A stretch of 64,000 nucleotides of DNA from NCBI GenBank assembly GCA_963704005.1, contig CAVPGJ010000005.1:1-64000 (forward strand), given 5' to 3'. The notes beneath the pieces are model-generated. The model was not told the origin of the DNA, searched no databases, and saw nothing but the letters and a program-made list of their open reading frames with translations. This stretch comes from AC-32 sp963704005. GTDB lineage: Bacteria > Actinomycetota > Thermoleophilia > Gaiellales > Gaiellaceae. The position numbers were made by a program, and so were the translations under genes. Each line of letters opens with the position of its first letter. Position 1 is the stretch's first letter. Below, piece by piece: positions 9,461 through 18,466 of this stretch.

Positions 9461-12069
9461 TCGAGCTGCCACACGCGGCCTCGGTGCACGAGGTCGCCCG
9501 CGCGCTCGAGTCTGACCTCGAGCGCGGGCTTGGCGGCGATGAGGCGGCCCGGCGGCTCGCTCTGCACGGCCCAAACCGGCCCGAGCGCCAGCGGAGGCCG
9601 CCGTACCTCCGCCTCGCGCTCAACCAGCTCCTCGACCCACTGGTCGTGCTCCTGATCGCGGCGCTCGCGGTCTCTGCGGCGATCGGCGAGACGAACGAGG
9701 CGATCGCCATCGCGGCGATTCTCGTGCTCAACGGCGTGCTCGGTTTCTGGCAGGAGGCGGGAGCAGAACGCGCGATCCTCGCCCTCTCGGAGAGCTTCAC
9801 GCACTCGGCCCTGGTCGTACGAGACGGAGCCGAGGAGGAGATTCCGGCCGAGGAGGTCGTGCCGGGAGACGTCCTCCTCGTCGCGGCCGGCGAGCGCGTC
9901 GCGGCGGATGCCCGGCTGATCGAGGCGTCGTCGCTCGAGGTCGACGAGTCGGCGCTGACGGGCGAGTCGCTTCCGGTCGCGAAGGGGATCGACCCCGCAC
10001 CGCCGGAGGCTCCGCTCGCCGAGCGGACCTCGATGGTCTTCGCCGGCACCGGTATCACCCGCGGCGGCGGGCGGGCGCTCGTCAGCGCAACCGGGCCCCG
10101 GACCGAGATGGGCGCGATCGAGCGCCTCGCGGCGGCGGCGAAGGCGCCGCCGACGCCGCTCACCAGGCGACTGGGGCGCCTCGCGCGCGAGATGGTGGTG
10201 GTCGGCGTCGTGATCACGGTGGCGCTCGGCGGCGTGATGCTGGCCCGGGGCGAGGGGTGGAGCGACGCGTTCCTGGTCGCGGTCGCGGTGGCGGTCGCCG
10301 CCGTCCCGGAGGGGCTCGCGGCGACCGTGACCGCCGCGCTCGCGCTGGGCGCGCGCACGATGGCCGCGCGGGGAGCGATCGTCCGCCGGCTGGCCGCAAT
10401 CGAGACCCTCGGCGAGACGACCGTCATCTGCACCGACAAGACGGGGACGTTGACGGAGAACCAAATTCGCGTCGCGGGAATTCGGCCCGTTGTGGACGTG
10501 ACCGAGGAGCAGCTGCTGGAGGCGGCGGTGCTGGCGTCAAGCGCGCGGCAGGCCGGCGACCACCTCATCGGCGACCCGATCGAGACCGCGCTGCTCCTGG
10601 CGGCGATGGAGCGAGGCGTCGCGCCGGAGGAGCTGCGCCTCCGCTACCGGTGTGTTTACGAGATCCCGTTTTCGTCCGAGCGCAAGCGGATGACCGTGGT
10701 CTACGCCGATGCACGCACGCGACATGCCTTCAGCAAGGGAGGCTTCGAGATCCTCGCCGAGCTCGCCCCCGGGGCGCCACGCGAGCTGCTCGAGACGGCA
10801 GACGCGTGGGCCGGCGAGGGCCTGCGCGTGCTCGCCGTGGCCGCCCGCGAGCTCGCGGCCGGTGAGGATCCCGAGGGGGAGGACGTCGAGCACGACCTCA
10901 GGCTGCTCGGCGTGATCGCGCTTCACGATCCGCTGCGCGCGTCCGCGGGACCGGCCGTCGACGCCGCCCGCGCGGCCGGGATCAGGGTGCGCATGGTGAC
11001 CGGCGATCACCCGGCGACGGCCCGCACGATCGGCCGCGCGCTGGGTCTTGAAGACGACGCGATCCTCGCGCGCGCCACGCCGACCGACAAGCTCGAGCTG
11101 GTCGAGGAGCTGCAGGCGCGCGGCGAGGTGGTCGCCGTCACCGGCGACGGCGTGAACGATGCCCCGGCGCTGCGCCGCGCCGACGTCGGCGTCGCGATGG
11201 GTCGAACCGGCACCGAGGCGGCGCGGGAAGCGTCCGCGATCGTCCTGACCGACGACGACTTCGCCACGATCGTGGCCGCGGTCGCGGAAGGCCGCCGGAT
11301 CGGCGACAACATCCGCAAGTTCGTCGCCTTCCTGCTTTCCGCCAACTTCGGCGAGGTACTCGTCTTTGCGGTTGCGATCGGCGCCGGGCTCGGCGCGCCG
11401 CTTGCGGTCATCCAGGTGCTGCTCGTCAACCTGGTCACCGACGGGCTGCCGGCGCTTGCGCTGGCGGGCGACCCGACCAGCGGCGAGACGATGAGCTCGC
11501 CGCCCCGCAGCGGCTCCGCTCTCTTCGACCGCCGCACCTGGCGCGTGCTGTTCTTCGTCGGGATCCTGGTCGGCGGCGCCACCTTCGCCGCCTTCGGCAT
11601 CGGGCGTGGCCTCGGCGGCGGCGTTACGCAGACGATGGCGTTCTCGACGCTGGCGCTCTCCGAGCTCGCGCTGGTCTACGGCATGCGCGCGCCGTCGACC
11701 CCCGCCTGGCGCCTGCCGCCGAACCGCTGGCTCAACCTGAGCGTGGCCGCCTCCGTCGGTCTCATCGCCGGACTCGTCTTCCTCCCGCAGGCGCACGCGG
11801 CCTTTGCGACCACGTCGCTCGATGCGTGGCAGGCGCTGCTCGTGGTCGCGCTCGCTCTCGTGCCTCTCGTAGGGCTCGAGCTGCTCAAGGGAGCTCGGCG
11901 ACACCGGCTTCGTCGCCACGTCCGTCCGCTTGGCGTCGACGAGCTTCCCGATCGGCCGCGCACCGAGCTCGTCCATCACAGCTCGAGCGCCGGCGACCGC
12001 AACGGGTTCTCTAGATCACACGCGCACGAGCCGGAGAGACGGCGAGCATTCCCACGACGCCGAGGGTAG
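9457..12069 (+). CDS. P2-type (Ca2+-like) cation-transporting ATPase
   Basis: This 870-residue P-type ATPase begins with an N-terminal cation-ATPase domain (residues 5-60). TGES lies near 168, the helix-4 motif VPEGLAATVT near 285, and the phosphorylation site DKTGT at about 327. MVTGDHPATA follows, then the hinge GDGVNDAP near 563. The last six helices include NLVTDGLPALALAGDP, where Asn and Asp match the helix-6 ligands of SERCA-like pumps. It therefore probably exports Ca2+ or a related divalent ion across the plasma membrane. The GTG start at 9457 overlaps the stop of the Usp gene, giving a Usp-pump operon. The 3' end overlaps the convergent ATPase gene by about 59 bases. Confidence 0.93.
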   Translation: MIELPHAASVHEVARALESDLERGLGGDEAARRLALHGPNRPERQRRPPYLRLALNQLLDPLVVLLIAALAVSAAIGETNEAIAIAAILVLNGVLGFWQEAGAERAILALSESFTHSALVVRDGAEEEIPAEEVVPGDVLLVAAGERVAADARLIEASSLEVDESALTGESLPVAKGIDPAPPEAPLAERTSMVFAGTGITRGGGRALVSATGPRTEMGAIERLAAAAKAPPTPLTRRLGRLAREMVVVGVVITVALGGVMLARGEGWSDAFLVAVAVAVAAVPEGLAATVTAALALGARTMAARGAIVRRLAAIETLGETTVICTDKTGTLTENQIRVAGIRPVVDVTEEQLLEAAVLASSARQAGDHLIGDPIETALLLAAMERGVAPEELRLRYRCVYEIPFSSERKRMTVVYADARTRHAFSKGGFEILAELAPGAPRELLETADAWAGEGLRVLAVAARELAAGEDPEGEDVEHDLRLLGVIALHDPLRASAGPAVDAARAAGIRVRMVTGDHPATARTIGRALGLEDDAILARATPTDKLELVEELQARGEVVAVTGDGVNDAPALRRADVGVAMGRTGTEAAREASAIVLTDDDFATIVAAVAEGRRIGDNIRKFVAFLLSANFGEVLVFAVAIGAGLGAPLAVIQVLLVNLVTDGLPALALAGDPTSGETMSSPPRSGSALFDRRTWRVLFFVGILVGGATFAAFGIGRGLGGGVTQTMAFSTLALSELALVYGMRAPSTPAWRLPPNRWLNLSVAASVGLIAGLVFLPQAHAAFATTSLDAWQALLVVALALVPLVGLELLKGARRHRLRRHVRPLGVDELPDRPRTELVHHSSSAGDRNGFSRSHAHEPERRRAFPRRRG

Positions 12070-14305
12070 CGCCGACGGCCCAGGCAACGATGGCCTCAGT
12101 CGTCGGTGGCGATAGCTCGTAGAAGTCGCGGAGGAACGGAACGAAGAGCGCGAGCGCGAACAGGAGCGCCATCGCTCCGCACAGCCCAGCGAGCGCGAGC
12201 TGCCGGCGGCCGGGCCCGCCTTCGAGCCGCAGCACGGTCGCAAGCCCGCAGACGACGACGATTCCCGTCGCAACCGTTCGCGAGCGGATCAGGCTGAGAT
12301 CGAACCCGTAGCGCGCCAGCATGTACCCAGCGGTGATGCCGATCCCGACCGCCGCCCCGGCCGGTATCGCGAAGCGAGCGACCGACTGCAAGAACCGCTC
12401 CGGCCGCCAGGGGCCGGAGCTCGGCGCGAGCGCGAGCACGAACGCGGGGACGCCGATGGTGAGCGTGGAGGCGATCGTGAACTGCCGCGGCAGGAGCGGA
12501 AAGGTCGCCGTCGGGACGGCGACCGCCAGCCCGAGCACAGCGGTGAAGACAGCCTTGGTCACGAACAGCTGCGCCACCCGCTGGATGTTGCGCAGGATCT
12601 GGCGACCCTCGTCCACCATCGCAGGCACGACCGCGAAGTCGGAGCGAACCAGCACCAGATCGGCGACCGAACGCGCCATCTGGACGCCCGACCCTTGCGC
12701 GATCGCCAGGCGCGCCTCCTTGAGCGCGGGCACGTCGTTCACGCCGTCGCCGACCATCGCCACGTACCGCCCGGCCTCGCCAAGCGCTGCGATGACAGCA
12801 CGCTTTCCCTCCGGCGAGATTCGGCCGACAGCGGGCGCGGCGAGCACGGCCTCGCGCAGGGCTCCCGGCTGAGGGGGCAGTGCCTCTCCGTCGAGCGCCG
12901 GCGCCGTGCCCGGGATCCCCGCGTCGCGGGCGATAGCTCCCGCGGTAGCCGGGGCGTCACCGGAAAGGACCTTGAGGTCGACCCCCTCGCCGGCGAAGAA
13001 CGCAACGGTCTCGGCAGCGTTCGGCCGCAGCCGTTCGGCGAGGACGACCAGGCCGAGCGCCTGTACGCCCTCCGGGAACTGCGGGTTCGCGCCTGCCGGT
13101 GGCAGCGGCCCGACGGTCTGCCCCAGGGCCAGAACGCGTCGCCCTGCGCCCGCCTCCTCGCGGGCCCGCTCCGCAAGCTGCGGCTCGATGGCGGCAAATC
13201 GTTCCGGAGCGCCGAGCACGAGCCGGACGTCGCTCAGGTCGAGCGCGCTCCAGCGCCGCCGCGAGGAGAACGGCACCTGCCCGACCACCGCGCGCCCGTC
13301 GACATCGGCGAGCCGCGCATCGGCGATCGCCTGCAGCGTCGAATTGCGAGACGGGGCTTTGGCGGCGTAGCTCGCGAGCGCGGACGCGAGTGTCCGCTCG
13401 TCTGCACCGGCCGCCGGAACCACGCCGACGACCCGCAACGTCGGCTCGGTCAGCGTTCCGGTCTTGTCGGTGCAGACGACGTCCACCGAGGCCAGGGACT
13501 CGACCGCATTCAGCTGCTGGGCAAGAACGCCGCGCTGAGCGATCTTGAACGCCGACACGGCCGCTGTCAGGCTGACCAGCAGGATCAGGCCCTCGGGGAC
13601 GAGGTTCACGACTCCCGCCGTCAGCAGCTGCACGCGGGCATGCGCGGCGTCGACCCGAGTCAGAGCGGTGACCGTGAGCGCAATCGTGAGCGGAACCGCG
13701 CCGGCGAGCAAGACGAGGAGCAGTCGATCGTTGGCGCGCTCGAGCGGCGAGCGCGGGTGGCGAAACGTCCGCGCGGTCGCAGCAAGGCGCGCCGCACGAC
13801 TCTCCGGACCGACCGCCGTCGCCTCGAAGAGCGCCGCGCCCTCGACGACGAACGACCCGGACCAGACCGGCTCGCCGGCTCCGCGCACGACAGGCTCGGA
13901 CTCCCCGGTCAGGTTCGCCTCGTCCAGCGCCAGTCCATCGGCCGAGACCACGGTTCCGTCGGCGACCACTTGATCTCCAGCCGCGAGGCGCACGAGGTCG
14001 CCGATCACCAACTGGTCAACCGGCACGCGTCGGTCGACCCCCTCGCGCACGACCATGGCCTCCGGCGCCACCAGCGCGGCGAGTCGATCGAGAGCGCGCT
14101 TGGACCGGATCTCCTGGAACGAGCCGATCCCGATGTTCGACACCAGGATCCCGAGGAAGAGCGCGTCCTGCCACAACCCGAACGCGAGCGTCAGCACACC
14201 GAAGAAGAACAGGATCCCGTTCGGAACGGTCAGCGTGTTGGCGCGAACGATGCTGGCGTAGGAACGGCTCGAGCGTTCGCGGGGGAGAGATCCACGGGCC
14301 GCCAA
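12011..14305 (-). CDS. P-type ATPase of the CtpE type (calcium uptake family), N-terminus uncertain
   Basis: The catalytic elements are all present: TGESEP, the helix-4 signature VPEGLILLVSL, DKTGTLT, LSGDAPATA and GDGVNDVPALKEA. The short N-terminus, VPEGLILL motif and overall architecture match the mycobacterial CtpE group, linked to Ca2+ uptake, and not the P2A export pumps. The start is odd. Family-like sequence (GLTEAEAERRLAARG) begins near 14340, yet between 14306 and the tRNA-derived repeat the frame has no ATG, GTG or TTG. The first ordinary start is a TTG at 14305, and the open frame continues upstream through repeat copy 3 to an ATG at 14572. The original 5' end may have been lost when the repeat boundary formed. 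The 3' end overlaps the neighbouring pump gene. Confidence 0.88.
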   Translation of the reverse strand: MAARGSLPRERSSRSYASIVRANTLTVPNGILFFFGVLTLAFGLWQDALFLGILVSNIGIGSFQEIRSKRALDRLAALVAPEAMVVREGVDRRVPVDQLVIGDLVRLAAGDQVVADGTVVSADGLALDEANLTGESEPVVRGAGEPVWSGSFVVEGAALFEATAVGPESRAARLAATARTFRHPRSPLERANDRLLLVLLAGAVPLTIALTVTALTRVDAAHARVQLLTAGVVNLVPEGLILLVSLTAAVSAFKIAQRGVLAQQLNAVESLASVDVVCTDKTGTLTEPTLRVVGVVPAAGADERTLASALASYAAKAPSRNSTLQAIADARLADVDGRAVVGQVPFSSRRRWSALDLSDVRLVLGAPERFAAIEPQLAERAREEAGAGRRVLALGQTVGPLPPAGANPQFPEGVQALGLVVLAERLRPNAAETVAFFAGEGVDLKVLSGDAPATAGAIARDAGIPGTAPALDGEALPPQPGALREAVLAAPAVGRISPEGKRAVIAALGEAGRYVAMVGDGVNDVPALKEARLAIAQGSGVQMARSVADLVLVRSDFAVVPAMVDEGRQILRNIQRVAQLFVTKAVFTAVLGLAVAVPTATFPLLPRQFTIASTLTIGVPAFVLALAPSSGPWRPERFLQSVARFAIPAGAAVGIGITAGYMLARYGFDLSLIRSRTVATGIVVVCGLATVLRLEGGPGRRQLALAGLCGAMALLFALALFVPFLRDFYELSPPTTEAIVAWAVGATLGVVGMLAVSPARARVI

Positions 14306-14490
14306 GCGCCTTTCGGCCTCGGCCTCGGTCAGACCAGCGGATGCGAGCTCAGGAGCAGTGTCGATTCGCTGACGGTAACCGGACTCCGCCGAACCCGGGC
14401 CGCGGGCACCTCCGACGCCCCGAATAGGCGAGGGACAGCGACTCGGGGGCGCCGACCCCCTCGCCGTCGTCGACGATCGTCTTGCTTGAA

Positions 14491-14685
14491 GCGGCCTGTC
14501 ACGCCGGAGGTCGCGGGTTCGAGTCCCGTCGCTCCCGTGAAAGTCCTGCAAATCGGCATATGTATTTGACATGACGACCCCGGCTTCTTTTCACCCTGCG
14601 CAGATCCCGCGCGGGAATCAGGCTGAAATCGCCGCAAGAAGCCGGCTCAAGCCGGTAATCCCGGAGAAGGATGACCGGCCGACGT
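14491..14685 (+). repeat. tRNA-Asp(GTC) 3'-half repeat, copy 3 (core 14491-14537)
   Basis: The core matches copies 1 and 2 except for the first base of the anticodon stem (G for C). The right flank is almost identical to that of copy 2 up to AAGGATGACCGGCC near 14683. The left flank is unrelated to copies 1 and 2, as expected at a junction with different cargo. No 5' tRNA half is present. Confidence 0.88.
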
Positions 14686-14702
14686 GGACGGAGATCGACC
14701 AA

Positions 14703-14945
14703 TCAGGTCATGAGCGGGTCGATCGAGCCCAGCCGGACTGATGGCCGCCGATCGCACAGCACGCCGAGCAAGATTCCGCCAAAGGCTCCTAGGCTCTGCT
14801 CGCCGCGATCAGGTCTCGGTACCAGGAGTAGCTCGACTTGGGGATGCGTTCGAGCCTTCAGGGCGGCGACGATCCGGTCTGCGGAATCGGTCTCGTCAGC
14901 GACGCTCAGACGCCGCGTCGCTTTGCGGTACGCCGCCGGTCGCAC
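14703..14945 (-). CDS. Small hypothetical protein or gene remnant downstream of the aquaporin gene
   Basis: An 80-codon minus-strand frame starts inside the last 50 bases of the aquaporin gene and ends just before repeat copy 3. Its sequence (ADRIVAALKARTHPQVELLL, then GAFGGILLGVLCD) looks protein-like, with an amphipathic stretch and a hydrophobic patch, but I recognise no family. It could be the last gene of the arsenic operon, or the 3' remnant of a gene cut by the repeat boundary. There is no obvious ribosome binding site. Confidence that it is translated is low. Confidence 0.35.
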   Translation of the reverse strand: MRPAAYRKATRRLSVADETDSADRIVAALKARTHPQVELLLVPRPDRGEQSLGAFGGILLGVLCDRRPSVRLGSIDPLMT

Positions 14946-15645
14946 GAATCGTCTCCGGTTCGTCCCCGCGAGCCGGGCCGAACAGCACCCAGATCGCTCC
15001 TCCGATCACGCCTCCGACGAGCGGCCCGACCAGGTAGATCCAGACGTCGCCGAAGTCCCAGTTGTAGATCACGGGGTCGAGTGACCTCGCCGGGTTGAAC
15101 GAGCCGCCCGAGGCCGGGCCGATCGCATCGGCCGCCGTGAAGATGAAGAGCCCGATCATCAGCGGCGCCATCACGCCTTTCCATGGCGCACGGTCGTCCG
15201 TCGCGACCGTGCAGATCACGATGACGAACAGGCCGGTCGCAATCAGCTCGAGCACGAGCGCGCCTCCGCTCGAGATGCCGGCTCCGGGAGCAGTGTCGAG
15301 CGAGTCGACCGCACGCCCCGAGTACACCGCGGCCACGGCGAGAACGGCCACGAACCCTCCGACGAGCTGCGCAGCCCAATAAGGGACTACCTCCTTCGGC
15401 GGAAACTTTCGGGCTGCGGCAAGCCCGAGGGAAACGGCCGGGTTGAAGTGGCCCCCGGAGACGTGTCCGAGCGCCGTGATCGCAAGCGCGAGGCCCAGGC
15501 CGAACGCGAACGCGATCCCGAGACTGCTGATTGCCCCGGCCCCGATGTCCACCGAAACGGCGATCGCGTTGAAGCCGAGGAAGAAGAAGAGAAACGTGCC
15601 CAATGCCTCCGCTGCGAGGCGCAGCCCGAGCGATGAAGAGTCCAC
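14896..15645 (-). CDS. Aquaporin/aquaglyceroporin (MIP family) in an arsenic operon
   Basis: This 249-residue channel has six transmembrane helices and both pore half-helix motifs: NPA in GGHFNPAVS near residue 67 and NPA in GGSFNPARS near 185. A GTG at 15645 with an AAAGGAGG sequence eight bases upstream is the best start, giving a normal family length; longer frames upstream lack support. MIP channels pass water, glycerol or small neutral solutes, including As(OH)3. It is the next gene after acr3, 86 bases downstream on the same strand, as with AqpS-type channels in ars operons. A role in arsenite or methylarsenite flux is an inference from this position. Confidence 0.9.
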   Translation of the reverse strand: MDSSSLGLRLAAEALGTFLFFFLGFNAIAVSVDIGAGAISSLGIAFAFGLGLALAITALGHVSGGHFNPAVSLGLAAARKFPPKEVVPYWAAQLVGGFVAVLAVAAVYSGRAVDSLDTAPGAGISSGGALVLELIATGLFVIVICTVATDDRAPWKGVMAPLMIGLFIFTAADAIGPASGGSFNPARSLDPVIYNWDFGDVWIYLVGPLVGGVIGGAIWVLFGPARGDEPETIRATGGVPQSDAASERR

Positions 15646-15731
15646 CTCACCCACCTCCTTTGCCGCGACCACCGGCCGGCGCTTGTTCACGCGAGCATAA
15701 GCCCACTCGCGTCGGGCGTGCGACCGAATGC

Positions 15732-16865
15732 TCAGGGGGAGCCGGCCAGAACGAGACGCTGGTCGTCGCGCCAGAATCTCCGCGCCCACAGCGCAACGTA
15801 GACGAGGGCGACCAGCACCGGCACCTCGATCAGCGGCCCGACAACGCCTGCGAGCGCCTCCCCGGAGGTGGCGCCGAAGACGCCGACCGCCACGGCGATC
15901 GCGAGCTCGAAGTCATTCGATGCGACGGTGAAGCCCATGCTCGCCGTCTGCGGATACGGGAGGCCGACCAGCTTGCCGATCACAAAGCCGGCGACCCACA
16001 TGACGCCGAAGTAACAGAGGAGCGGCAGCGCGATTCGGGCGACGTCGACCGGTTCGGCCGTGATCTTCTCACCTTGGATCGCGAACAGCACGACGATCGT
16101 GAAGAGCAGACCGTAGAGCGTGATCGGGCCGATTCGGGGCAGGAACTGCGTCTCGTACCATTCGCGGCCCTTGCGCTTCAGTCCGATCCGGCGCGTCAGG
16201 AACCCGGCCGCAAGCGGGATGCCGAGGAAGATCAGCACGGTCTTCGCTACCTCCCAGATGCCGACCTCGAATCCCTGCGTGTCGAGGCCGAGCCAGCCGG
16301 GTAGCACGGTCAGGTAGAAGTAGCCCAGTAGCGAGTAGGCGGCGACCTGGAAGAGCGCGTTGAAGACGACCAGCAGCGCGGTGCGGTCGCGGTCGCCCCT
16401 CGCGATGTCGTTCCAGATCAGAACCATCGCGATGCAGCGGGCGAGCCCGACGATGATCACGCCGGTGCGGTAGGCGGGCTGATCGGCGAGGAAGAGCCAG
16501 GCGAGCGTGAACATGAACAGCGGGCCGACGATCCACGAGAGGAAGAGCGACCAGCCGAAGAAGACGCGGTCTGAGACGTCGTCGTGCTTCACCCGGCCGA
16601 GCTCCTCGTAGCGGACCTTCGCGAGCACGGGATACATCATCAGTAGGAGGCCGAGGGCGATGGGCAGCGACACGGTCCCCACCTGGAGCCTGTCGAGCCC
16701 GTCGTTGAGCGACGGGATCAGCCGCCCGAGCCCGAGCCCGACGGCCATCGCCAGCGCGATCCAGAGCGGCAGGAAGCGATCGAGCGTCGACAGCTTGGCC
16801 AGGACGGCGGCTTGCTCTGGAGCACGTGCGGTAGCCGGTCGGCGCGCAGTCTCAGTCGCAGCCAA
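15732..16865 (-). CDS. acr3: Arsenite efflux permease, ACR3 type
   Basis: This 377-residue membrane protein has ten hydrophobic helices and clear ACR3 features: KVRYEEL after helix 2, the conserved cysteine region GLARCIAMVLIWN near residue 143, and the late helix with ASNDFELAIAVAVG near 315. The family exports As(III), sometimes Sb(III), across the plasma membrane using the proton motive force. It follows arsR on the same strand with a 14-base overlap, so the two are coupled. No arsC arsenate reductase is visible nearby, so arsenate reduction must come from elsewhere or the system is aimed at arsenite itself. The aquaporin gene follows. Confidence 0.93.
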   Translation of the reverse strand: MAATETARRPATARAPEQAAVLAKLSTLDRFLPLWIALAMAVGLGLGRLIPSLNDGLDRLQVGTVSLPIALGLLLMMYPVLAKVRYEELGRVKHDDVSDRVFFGWSLFLSWIVGPLFMFTLAWLFLADQPAYRTGVIIVGLARCIAMVLIWNDIARGDRDRTALLVVFNALFQVAAYSLLGYFYLTVLPGWLGLDTQGFEVGIWEVAKTVLIFLGIPLAAGFLTRRIGLKRKGREWYETQFLPRIGPITLYGLLFTIVVLFAIQGEKITAEPVDVARIALPLLCYFGVMWVAGFVIGKLVGLPYPQTASMGFTVASNDFELAIAVAVGVFGATSGEALAGVVGPLIEVPVLVALVYVALWARRFWRDDQRLVLAGSP

Positions 16866-17178
16866 TGGTGTCCACCTCCACCGCCTCCTCGAGGATGTCG
16901 CCGACGAGCTCGTGCAGCTCGCCCAGCCGTTCGCGGCTCGCCCAGTAGCAGATGCGTGGGCCCTCGATCTCGCCCACGATCAGCCCGGCGTCCCGGAGGA
17001 CCTTCAGGTGCTGTGACACGGTCGCCTGTGCGAGCGCCAGCTCGTCGACGAGCTGGCCGCAGTAGCAGGCGTCCCGGCCGAGCAGCAGCCGCATGATCCG
17101 CACACGGGCGGGATGGCCGATTGCTTTCGCCAGAAGCGCGACCTGCTGCTCGAGCGTGAGCTCGGTCGTCAGCGTCAC
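16852..17178 (-). CDS. arsR: ArsR-family metalloregulator upstream of acr3
   Basis: This 108-residue winged-helix repressor has the helix-turn-helix region LALAQATVSQHLKVLRDAGL near residues 55-74, preceded by a Cys pair in DACYCGQLVDEL that could bind As(III) together with the C-terminal Cys. It begins at a GTG at 17178 that overlaps the stop of the DUF2180 gene (GTGA) and ends 14 bases inside acr3, so three genes form one tightly coupled unit. It most likely represses this operon and is released by As(III). I did not find a clear palindrome upstream; a different conserved motif lies at 17497-17524. Confidence 0.9.
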   Translation of the reverse strand: MTLTTELTLEQQVALLAKAIGHPARVRIMRLLLGRDACYCGQLVDELALAQATVSQHLKVLRDAGLIVGEIEGPRICYWASRERLGELHELVGDILEEAVEVDTIGCD

Positions 17179-17405
17179 GAGACGCTGCCGGCCGTGTGAT
17201 GACGCGCTGCAGCGGTGATGCCGGCCGGGACGCCTCGAAGCGGCTTGGTCGCGGGCAGGTCGTGCCCGCAGGCGTAGTGGGTGCCGCCGACCGTGAACTC
17301 CTGGGCCTCGATCAGGTGGTCGAGGCAGAGGCCGACGCCGCAATGCCGGCAGACACCGGCCGCGGCGACGGTGTCGTTCACCTTCGCGCACTCGAAGCAG
17401 TTCAT
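17175..17405 (-). CDS. DUF2180 zinc-ribbon protein
   Basis: This 76-residue protein starts MNCFECAKVN and contains two CxxC pairs (CFEC and CRHC), a further cysteine in GLCLDH, and a C-terminal CGHD, matching the DUF2180 pattern of a small zinc-binding protein. The ATG at 17405 is the first codon giving the conserved MNCFEC start. It is the promoter-proximal gene of the DUF2180-arsR-acr3 unit, with its TGA overlapping the arsR GTG. DUF2180 genes are often found beside arsR-like regulators in actinobacteria, but the biochemical role is unknown. A metal- or arsenic-sensing accessory role is only a guess from context. Confidence 0.85.
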   Translation of the reverse strand: MNCFECAKVNDTVAAAGVCRHCGVGLCLDHLIEAQEFTVGGTHYACGHDLPATKPLRGVPAGITAAARHHTAGSVS

Positions 17406-17496
17406 CGGGTTCGCCTCCTCGAGCCCAAATTCCGGGCTCATCGTTGATCGCAGATCTACGATCACTCGCGTCCGCGTCGGCGGCATCCGCGTCGGC

Positions 17497-17524
17497 CCCA
17501 CTTTCGCGTGCGGAGAACTACCGA
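17497..17524 (-). promoter_or_regulatory. Conserved upstream motif, site A
   Basis: Read in gene direction, the element starts CGGTAGTTCTCCGC and runs on into CGCGAAAGTGGGG, about 95 bases before the DUF2180 start. It matches an element at 37388-37415 at 25 of 28 positions. Shorter matches to its first 14 bases occur at 30565 (upstream of the YbaK gene) and 24669-24682. Its nature is unknown: promoter for an alternative sigma factor or an activator site are both possible. Confidence 0.4.
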
Positions 17525-17647
17525 GGCCCTGCCGGCAACGGTCGACTCCGGACTAGGTGCGCGCAGCGCAGACGGGCCGGCGGAGGCAGTCACGGGCGCG
17601 GCGCTCGGCCACAGTCAGAACGAACGTCCTGACGGGGTGCAGTCCGG

Positions 17648-18466
17648 CTAACAGCAGCCGGGTGTTCGGGCCGGCTCGATCGCCGGCAGCCGCTTCGAGG
17701 TTTGCGTCCCACTCTTGCGCGCCTTGACGATCGCTCCGTGCATGCCATCGGCGACCTCGTGCGTGAACTCGACGCTCACGTCCTCGAAGCCGGCCGCCTC
17801 GAGCCCGGCGACGTACTCGCTCCCGGAGAGCGCGCCTGCGATGCAGCCGACGTAGGAGCCGCGCTCTGCCCGGTCGTCCGGGCTCAGCCGGTCATCGGCG
17901 ACGATGTCGCTCACCCCGACCCGGCCGCCCGGCTTCAGCACCCGGGCGATCTCCGTCAGGACGGCCGGCTTATCGACCGAGAGGTTGATCACGCAGTTCG
18001 AGATCACGACGTCGACCGAGTCCGCCGGCAGGGGGATCTGCTCGATCATGCCCTTCAGGAAGTGGACGTTGGTGACGCCGGCGTCGCGGGCGTTGCGCTG
18101 CGCGAGCGCGAGCATCTGGTCGGTCATGTCGAGCCCATAGGCGGTGCCGGTCGGACCGACGCGCTTTGCCGAGAGGATCACGTCGATCCCGCCGCCCGAG
18201 CCGAGGTCGAGCACGACCTCGCCCTCGTGCAGCTCGGCGACCGTGGTCGGGTTCCCGCAGCCGAGCGACGCCAGCATGGCCGCATCGGGAAGCTCGCCTC
18301 GCTGCTCGGCGTTGTAGAAGGCCTCGACGAAGTCGGCCCCGTCGCTTCCGCCCTCCGTGCAGCACTCGCCGCCGCCGCAACCGCAGCCGCCCTCCGTAAC
18401 CGCCCGCGCGGACTCGGCGTAACGACGGCGGACCTCCTCGCGCAGCGCATCGGCAGTCGTGGACAT
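17648..18466 (-). CDS. arsM: Arsenite S-adenosylmethionine methyltransferase
   Basis: This 272-residue class I methyltransferase has the SAM-binding motif VVLDLGSGGGIDV near residue 77, GLDMTDQML after it, and ISNCVINLS, whose cysteine is one of the conserved As(III)-binding residues of ArsM. A Cys-rich N-terminal stretch (GCGCGGGECC) and a C-terminal GCC supply further thiols. The reaction is As(III) plus SAM to methylated arsenicals, a detoxification and volatilisation step. The ATG at 18466 overlaps the TGA of the upstream arsR (TGATG), so the two are translationally coupled and share the promoter at 18840-18867. Confidence 0.92.
   Translation of the reverse strand: MSTTADALREEVRRRYAESARAVTEGGCGCGGGECCTEGGSDGADFVEAFYNAEQRGELPDAAMLASLGCGNPTTVAELHEGEVVLDLGSGGGIDVILSAKRVGPTGTAYGLDMTDQMLALAQRNARDAGVTNVHFLKGMIEQIPLPADSVDVVISNCVINLSVDKPAVLTEIARVLKPGGRVGVSDIVADDRLSPDDRAERGSYVGCIAGALSGSEYVAGLEAAGFEDVSVEFTHEVADGMHGAIVKARKSGTQTSKRLPAIEPARTPGCC

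Noticed and set aside
3000..13197. Very long open frames antisense to the antiporter, P-ATPase and other genes
   Set aside because: They are Arg/Pro/Gly-rich, lack domains and mirror codon bias of the real genes in a GC-rich genome.
2251..14637. Open frames antisense to the tRNA-derived repeats, giving peptides such as GATGLEPATSGVTGR and GSDGTRTRDLRRDRP
   Set aside because: These peptides are the well-known artefact of translating a tRNA T arm and anticodon arm backwards. They recur only because the DNA repeat recurs and have no start signals of their own.
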